DNA of 14,162 nucleotides from NCBI GenBank assembly GCA_019693395.1, contig JAAMXP010001619.1:1-14162 (forward strand). The letters are read 5' to 3'. The notes under the pieces are model-generated. The model had not been told where the DNA came from. It made no database searches and worked only from the letters and a program-made list of their open reading frames with translations. This DNA is from Ettlia oleoabundans. Lineage: Eukaryota; Chlorophyta; Chlorophyceae; Chlamydomonadales. This document shows positions 8,286 through 14,162 of this stretch, piece by piece. The position numbers and the translations under genes are program-made. Numbering within the stretch: the stretch's first letter is position 1; every line of letters begins with the position of its first letter.

Positions 8286-8977
8286 GGAGCTCAAAGTTTG
8301 GCAGACTTGAGGTGTGAGCATGTCAACTGGTGCGGTGGCAGGGAATAGTACTTTGTGAAAGCAGAATCTCAAGAGTGGAAACGACGCCTTGCAGGTTATC
8401 GAGTTTCCACCAGGTGCACAGGCCAGGATAGCAGTAGAAATCAGTGTGACAAAGGAAGGGACAGGACGGGACCATGACAAACAAAACGGTTTGGAGAAGA
8501 TAACATATGTTGGGTCGACAGATTTGTTGAGAGGCTTCAGCAGTACAGCAGCATGGCCGGTGGAAGGTACAAACTCAGGGCCACGGGCATGCTTGCAGCT
8601 CCACTGGTCCATTCCAGAGAGGGCTGAGTGTTGCTCTGTTGCATTGTGTGCTGTGTGTTTCTGGATGCCGCATGGGCGATGCAATCTCACCCCAGCCACT
8701 TGACACTGGCTCACATCAAGGTGCAGCCACACCCCGCTGAAGCTTTGTTGTTGGCAGCTGGCTCTGGAATCTCGCCTGCGCGGCATAACGAACAGTGCAG
8801 GTGGGTTGAGCTGACCGTATGCTATACCATCATGCCATGAGCGCCGGATGCACTTGGTGATTGAACACCTTGTCCTGCCTGCCGGTTCCTTTTGACAAAG
8901 ACAACAGGCACTGTGTATGTTGCACACGGCTTGGACCCCAGTGCAAGGTACCCATGTCCCCGCGAGTTGCTGCAGCT

Positions 8978-11900
8978 TTATGGCGACAGCGCCACTTTAC
9001 CTAGTTGGACTGCTACTTTGTTGCAACCTGCCTGCTGACAATGCCCACCTGACTCTTCAATCTTCTCCAGCATCTCCACCACTTCCCGCGCAGTGGGCCG
9101 CAGCTCGCCACTGCCCTTCCAGCACGCCTCTATCACACCCTTCACAGATGGCGGCACTGTGGCCAGCATGGGTGGCCGGTAGCCGTCTGCCACCTGCAGG
9201 GCCAATAAAAAATGAGGGACGGCAGCACCAGGGCAGCTGGAAGCACCTCTTCCAACGTTTGAGGCGGCAAGACCAGCATCCAGCTTTCCGTTATGCTAAC
9301 ATACACACCATGCAGCGTACGCGGCGACATCCAAACCGGGCTGCAAGTGCTGATGAACTTGAATGTAACAAGGTGCATACGATTCCTCCATTACCAACTT
9401 GTTTCGTCACCTTGCTCTTATTATGCCTATTTCCACCCAGCCCAACTCACCTTTGCTGCGTACAGCTCCAGGTGGCTCTCATCGCCGTTGAGCAGGATCT
9501 GTACTGTGGGTATGGTGCGGTTGAACAGGTTGTACATGCACATGCCCAGAGAGAAGATGTCGGCCTGAGCGTTGTACTGCTGGTTGCGTGACACCTGCAA
9601 GGCAAGCACAAAGAAAATGACCTAGGGTGGTGCGTTAGTGCTGCCTATAGGACAGCGGAGCGCACGCTTGGCCAGCAGGAGAGATGCAGTGGGTTGAGGC
9701 TGGAAGGGAGAAGCAGCAGGCAGGCGCGCAGTGGTGGCAGGTCAAGATCTGCATGCATACCGCAACAAACCGCTGCACAGATAGCTGCATAATTAGTGAA
9801 GACTGCTGACGCATCCTTCAATGCATCAAGTCCTTGGTGCACTGCCAGGCAGCCAGGCTGTGCTGACCTCTGGCGCCATGTAGCCAAAGCTGCCAGTCTT
9901 GCCGGTCATGTCGCGGTGCGACACCTCGCCCCAGCTCATGTTGGAGGACAGCAGCGAGTTGCGGGAGGGGGAAGACAACATGCTGAACTCTGAACGGGCT
10001 ACAGCGGGCACAGCAGGCACAGCGGGCACAGCGGGCACAGCAGGTGCACACGCGGTTAGGAGCGGACCGATGTGGCGCATGTAGTGGAACACTCGAGACG
10101 GGCTGCGGTGTCAGACCAACACAGTTGGTGGGAAGCATCCCTGGGCAGGCACACCTCAAAAAGCAGGCTGACAGCAGTGAGGAGTAGTTGAAGAAGAAAT
10201 GTGGAATGCAAGTTCTTGGCTTGCACACAACTGGAGGATTGCTCTCAACCATGAAGGCGACATTTGTGCTCAATGTAGTTTTCGGCACACATCAAGCCTG
10301 AGCAGAAGCGGTTGAAGTGAAGGGGGGAAAGGACAGCCAGTTAGCTGCACGAGATGCAGTCGCACCTGTGGTGCTGGTCAGCATGCGGTCCAGCACCTTC
10401 TCAAAGTTCTTGTGGCTGTTGCGCATGGTGGGGTCCCACTCCTCCTTGGGCTGTGTAAGCATGCGCGTGCTGCGGGCAGGGCAGGGGCAAGCAAGCAACC
10501 CGGCGCGCAGGTCAGGACAGGTATGGTGAGGTGGCAGAATGGCGTCCTCAAGGGCACGCAGGCGCATGCGATCACCACAGCATGTTCAACAACACACAAG
10601 GTTTTGCCTTGCAGCAACCGTAACCAACATGGCAGCACTTGCCAAGCTCTGCATCTCTTTCACCCTCTCAGCCAGTTATGACCAGCCAGGATTCAATAGC
10701 TGACCAACAGCCTGCCCTGCAACCCTTGGAAGGAAAGCTCACAGTCGCTCAATCTTCTCCTTCTCCGCTGGCGGCGTGAGGCGGGCCAACCCAAAGTCTC
10801 CCAGCTTGGCTTCTGCCCGCGCCACTTGAGTGCTGCTGGGAGAGTGGGTCAGCATGACATTCTCCAGCTTCAGGTCTCGGTGGATCACCACGGGTCGAGC
10901 CTCATGAAGGTACTGCAATGGAGCACAGGGAGGGCGGCCGTAAAGCACTGTAATAAGACATAAAGCACTAGAGGGTAAGGCAAAACACTTTGGTGCAGGG
11001 GGAGAGCTATGTAGGGTTGTTGATTGACTGATGTGCGGCAGAGAGGTGCCAAACTGGTCCGCCGGCACAGACAGTGGTTGCTCAGTGGGCCCCGGCCAAG
11101 GCTAGAGGCACCATCACCTTCAGCGCCTTGGCAATGTGCAGGCTCCAGCGCAGCGCATCCGAGTCACTGCAGGAAGTAGGACAGTGGCAAGGATGGTGTA
11201 TCACATAGGACAGTGGCAAGGGTGGTGCTTTGCCGGCGCACTTTCCCAACTCAGGGGAACTTAAAGCAGCATACAGTGCCGCTGCCACTGGGCTAGCCCG
11301 ATGGCAAGCCCTGGTTGCACAGCATGGTAAGGTGTCCACACGCCCTCCGGTCTGCAGTCAGCCCCCGCAGCCCCTTGTGGCCAGAACCTACCCTCTTCCC
11401 ACCCTCTTCCCACCCCTCACCCCCGCCCACCCACCCACACCTGTACAGCTTCTTGAAGGGCTGCACCATCTGCTTGCGCAAGAGGTCACCCAGGCTGCCG
11501 CCGGCACCTGCACCACACACGGATCAGAAGGATGAAAGGAGGTGGGCGTGAGTGGTCCATGCAATATGCGACCAAGGCCTCAGGTGCAGGCATATCATTC
11601 CCCATGTGTCCAACAGCTGGAACTAGTCGGAGGCAGGGAGGCGCGGTGCCACACTCACAGTACTCCTGTACGTAGTACATCTCCTGAGGAGACGCGCCCT
11701 TCCCAGTGCTTCCATCTGCGTCGCCGCGGTGCCAACTGCAGCCGATGAAACGGACAATATGCCTGCAGCACGACAAAGGCGTGCCCGCCATTGAACCCAT
11801 TATGGCAACAGTGGAGGCAGGGCCGGCAGGTGGGCGGCTCTGTCCACCACCATGCTGCCACTTGCCTGCCCCTCACCTGTGTCGCAGCCGACGCAGCAGT

Positions 11901-12668
11901 GCGACCTCCGCCACAAACATCTGCACCTGCTCTGGATCCTCCAGCAGCTCTTTCCTCAATATTTTGACGGCGCACATGCGCGGCCGCAGGTCAACCGACT
12001 GGCGGCTCAAGCCCTGCGCGCTTCCTGCCGCCATTGCATCTGCTGCACTGTCGCTGGCAACATCACTCGCTGGCAGCAGCTCTGCTTGTTGTACCTTGGC
12101 AAAAGCGCCCTCCCCTGCATGGTCGGGCATGGGGGAAGGGAACTGCAAGCGTCAGCCACCAACTTCATATGCAAGCTGCGACAAGATCGCACACTGAACG
12201 GTACACATAAGCAGACATAGATATGGTGCCACGCAGCCGTGTTTGTTGCGGTCGTTCGACACAAGCAGATGATGCACGCAGTTGGGGGCCAACACAGCAA
12301 GGATAGGGACAAGACAGGAAGAGGGCAAGCAGCAGTGGTTCATGCTTCTACTTCTGTTGCTGATGCCGCCCACCCAGCGCCTTCAACATCTTGAGCCGTG
12401 ACTCTTCAATGTATGCATCTGTGCCAATAAGATCTCTCAATGTTTGGAACTTGTTGGCAGCCCTCACACCATGCAGCACCGTCTTTGCTATGCCCCAACT
12501 CCCTGCCCTGTTCACGCCGCCGCCGCCGCCGCTGGCAGCATCGATGGCCGCGCTGTCACTGCTAGCCGAAGTTTGCATATCCCCTTCCACGTTGTGCTGG
12601 GACTCGTCGTTGGATGTAACAGCGACGGGCGCCGCAGCAAGGGACGGCGACTGAGCCGAGTCCTCCAT
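8978..12668 (-). CDS. TKL/MAP3K-like protein kinase with long activation segment
   Basis: Ten exons on the minus strand: 12668-12374, 12114-11877, 11762-11659, 11507-11441, 11166-11118, 10912-10743, 10469-10366, 9989-9868, 9594-9451 and 9193-8978. All phases match and give 502 residues; an upstream in-frame ATG at 12701 would add 11. Residues 1-97 are a Ser/Ala/Gly-rich leader. The kinase domain follows: glycine loop GEGAFAKV (99-106), catalytic lysine in CAVKIL (K149), helix C glutamate in MFVAEVALL (E168), hinge YYVQEYCAGGSLGDLL, catalytic loop HRDLKLEN (262-269), DFG (290-292), APE (381-383), DIFSLGMCMYNL, and a C-lobe CWKGSGELRPTAREVVEML. Every catalytic residue is present, so it should be an active Ser/Thr (possibly dual-specificity) kinase. 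The HRDLKLEN and CW....RPT forms point to the TKL group (RAF/MAP3K-like). No regulatory domain is seen. About 30 residues are inserted between strands 2 and 3, and DFG to APE spans 94 residues. The last exon may instead be spliced at TCAG|GTGGGC, about 58 bases before the stop codon. Confidence 0.92.
10001..10045. repeat. 9-bp minisatellite, five units, in a kinase intron
   Basis: Five tandem units of ACAGCGGGC/ACAGCAGGC (the last ending in T) lie in the intron between kinase exons 7 and 8. On the coding (minus) strand the array reads as a pyrimidine-rich run of TGTGCCYGC type ending eleven bases before the CAG acceptor of exon 8, so it supplies the polypyrimidine tract. Confidence 0.9.
11177..11234. 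repeat. 29-bp-period direct repeat in a kinase intron
   Basis: Two copies start at 11177 and 11206. They share TAGGACAGTGGCAAGG and then TGGTG with one mismatch between, after which they diverge. The pair sits just upstream of the exon 5 acceptor on the kinase strand. Confidence 0.8.
11391..11440 (-). other. G-run tract at the 5' end of kinase intron 4
   Basis: On the kinase strand the donor TACAG|GTGTGG is followed at once by many GGG and GGGG runs separated by one to four bases, including a duplicated GGGTGGGAAGA-type unit. The pattern satisfies a G-quadruplex rule in the pre-mRNA. G triplets near a 5' splice site commonly act as intronic splicing enhancers. Confidence 0.6.
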
Positions 12669-14162
12669 GCCAGTGCACGCGGTTGCTCGAGCCTCACGCA
12701 CACGCGGGGAGTTCAGGAGTTCTGAATTTACAGTTTGACTTGGCTAGTTCGCACTCCGGGGTACTGCCCCTAAAGTGGGGTGGCAATAAAGGTGGTCCCT
12801 TGGCCCAGAAGCCAGAGACCTCGCAGAATCAGAGTGCTGGCAAGTTCTGCATGACCGGCAGGGCACGCAACACAGCTTGATGCGGCTTGCCGACCCAGGG
12901 AAGCTGCAAGGTGCAGTCCCGCCCAGCGCCTATCACCTGCCTAGGCCGCCCAAGCCCCCTACAGCATGCATCAACACTTTTGCCCCCATTTCTGACACTC
13001 ATTCCATCTCGACATGTTGAATTCAGCATCCGTTGTAATAAAAGACATACCCTCTGATTCTCGGCATGTCCAACCCAATCCACTGCACCCCAAGCATGGC
13101 CGCATACATGGCACTCTCCGCCCGTGGCACGCTTCTCATGAGCTCCCATACAGTGTTTATTTCCACTTGATGCACATGTCAGCACGTTACTATATACAAC
13201 TCCTTACTCCGTTACAGCACGCAAATCAATTGTTCATGTCAATAGGAAGCAACTCGACAGGCGGTTAGCTCACGGGGTGGCTGAAGGTAGGGGGTGCGCC
13301 AACGGCAAACAACAGAGGTGTCAGGGTGCGCGGCGCAGTGGTACAGTGCGGGGGTAAAAAGTTTGTGCAAGTGGATGGGTGTGGCTATTTATGTTGTTCG
13401 GTGATTGAGCAAAGACGACGAAAGGAGGTGGGGCAGTGCGACATAGACTAAAAAGCGGCTACGGGTTGATGAATGCGGCATGAACACTCGCGCCAGGGGG
13501 TGTTTGTGTGGTCGGGGCTCGTACACACATGGCACATGGAAGAACTGTTGGTACAGAGGCGCGGCAGAATCAGACAAATATGCGGTGAGCGGGAGCCCAG
13601 AGAAGAGAGCACCTCCAAACACGGTCATGACACTCGGCAAACTGATGCGTCGAGTAAAAGCACAAACAGAGGGGGGAAACAGCGCACGTGACAAGAAAGA
13701 GCTGGACCGTACACGCTGGAAGGAGGCAGCCCAGCAGGAGCCAGGGGGTTGGTGCAACCAAATAGCGCCACGGCGGCATGTGAAAGGTGAGGGAGGTCCA
13801 TCAAATGCGAAGCTATCCCACAGTGGGGGCAGATGAGAAAAAGCGAGCACTCCGCACCAGGGCTGGGTTAGTCGCTCACTACAGCAGGATGCTACGCAAT
13901 ATCGCAAGGACGCGGTCATGCGGCGCAGGTGCTCAGTCCACCCGGGGCACTAGTGGGTTGGCCAGGCTAGTCTAGGGGGGCGGAGCGCCGAGCGCTGCGT
14001 GTAGCAAATTGGGGGGCCATGCGCATCTGGGGAAGCCTGGCGCATGGTTGAACGGCTAGGTTCCAAGCGGAGGGGCGCAGAAAGGGGTAAAGCGCGCAAG
14101 AGGGGCGTGTCTACCAACATTTGTGGCTGTCCGCATACGTGCTGTGAGGCAGAAGGGGGGGG
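12669..14162. other. Right flank, no confident gene
   Basis: This 1.5-kb stretch should start with the promoter and 5' UTR of the minus-strand kinase. Beyond that I see no gene I can support. Open frames at 12829-13185 and 13389-13919 on the minus strand and at 13480-13836 on the plus strand lack recognisable motifs. TGTAA at 13035 (plus) and reverse copies near 12727 and 13213 could mark ends of genes outside the window. The terminal 200 bases are purine- and G-rich. Confidence 0.5.

Larger units (their letters stand above)
8190..8927 (-). other. Long open frame in the kinase 3' region
   Basis: A 245-codon frame is open on the minus strand downstream of the kinase stop, beginning MCNIHSACCLCQK. 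It is rich in Cys, Ser, His and Pro and shows no recognisable motif or membrane protein pattern. It most likely lies by chance in the kinase 3' UTR. An alternative 3' exon of the kinase, reached from the TCAG|GTGGGC donor, is possible. Confidence 0.2.
8060..8977. other. Convergent intergenic region between GT8 and kinase genes
   Basis: These 918 bp contain the GT8 3' UTR on the left and probably a 700-base kinase 3' UTR on the right. TGTAA signals on opposite strands lie at 8247 and 8281. A long minus-strand open frame (8190-8927) crosses the region but shows no domain; see findings. No RNA gene or repeat was seen. Confidence 0.5.

Noticed and set aside
10317..10681. Plus-strand frames across the kinase exons
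   Set aside because: They are antisense shadows; the minus strand carries all the kinase motifs with consistent splice phases.
13260..13345. tRNA-like strings (GGTTAGCTC and GCAGTGGTACAGTGC)
   Set aside because: They resemble D-arm and B-side fragments of tRNAs, but no anticodon stem, T-arm or acceptor pairing could be assembled around them.
13480..13836. 118-codon plus-strand frame in the right flank
   Set aside because: It is the antisense of another open frame, has a random-looking Arg/Gly-rich composition and no motif.
13389..13919. 176-codon minus-strand frame in the right flank
   Set aside because: It is rich in Ser, Pro, Leu and Phe with no domain or clear start context. It may be a 3' part of a gene outside the window, but nothing supports that.

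Overview
The window looks like nuclear DNA of a green alga (Chlorophyta; a trebouxiophyte such as a Chlorella or Coccomyxa relative would fit). The genes are broken by many short GT-AG introns, mostly about 80-300 bp. The sequence is moderately GC-rich. The pentamer TGTAA, the usual green-algal poly(A) signal, lies downstream of every gene end I could place. There is no bacterial operon, CRISPR array, insertion sequence or rRNA, and I found no convincing tRNA. The organism assignment is inference from these features, not from a database match.

Four protein-coding genes can be rebuilt by hand with matching intron phases. (1) Plus strand, about 924-3608: a secreted or surface glycoprotein with a signal peptide and about three degenerate cysteine-rich modules; one internal junction is unresolved. 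(2) Minus strand, 4703-3830: a small twin CX9C protein of the DUF3128 (Emi1/PANTS) family in three exons, 154 residues. (3) Plus strand, 5181-8059: a GT8 glycosyltransferase (galactinol synthase/glycogenin-like fold) in nine exons, 396 residues, with two apparent GC-AG introns. (4) Minus strand, 12668-8978: a TKL/MAP3K-like protein kinase in ten exons, 502 residues, with an unusually long activation segment.

Layout: genes 1 and 2 converge and their 3' ends probably overlap around 3640-3710. Genes 2 and 3 diverge from a shared 477-bp interval (4704-5180) that holds a perfect 14-bp palindrome beside the gene 2 start. Genes 3 and 4 converge around 8250-8290. The left flank (1-923) holds only one weak minus-strand candidate. 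The right flank (12669-14162) holds no gene I can support. The four genes share no obvious pathway; this is an ordinary, compact algal gene neighbourhood.

The items most worth a second look are the modular secreted protein, a perfect 75-bp in-frame duplication that also duplicates its splice acceptor, the activation-segment insertion in the kinase, and the two GC-AG introns in the GT8 gene. I see no evidence for a new multi-gene system.
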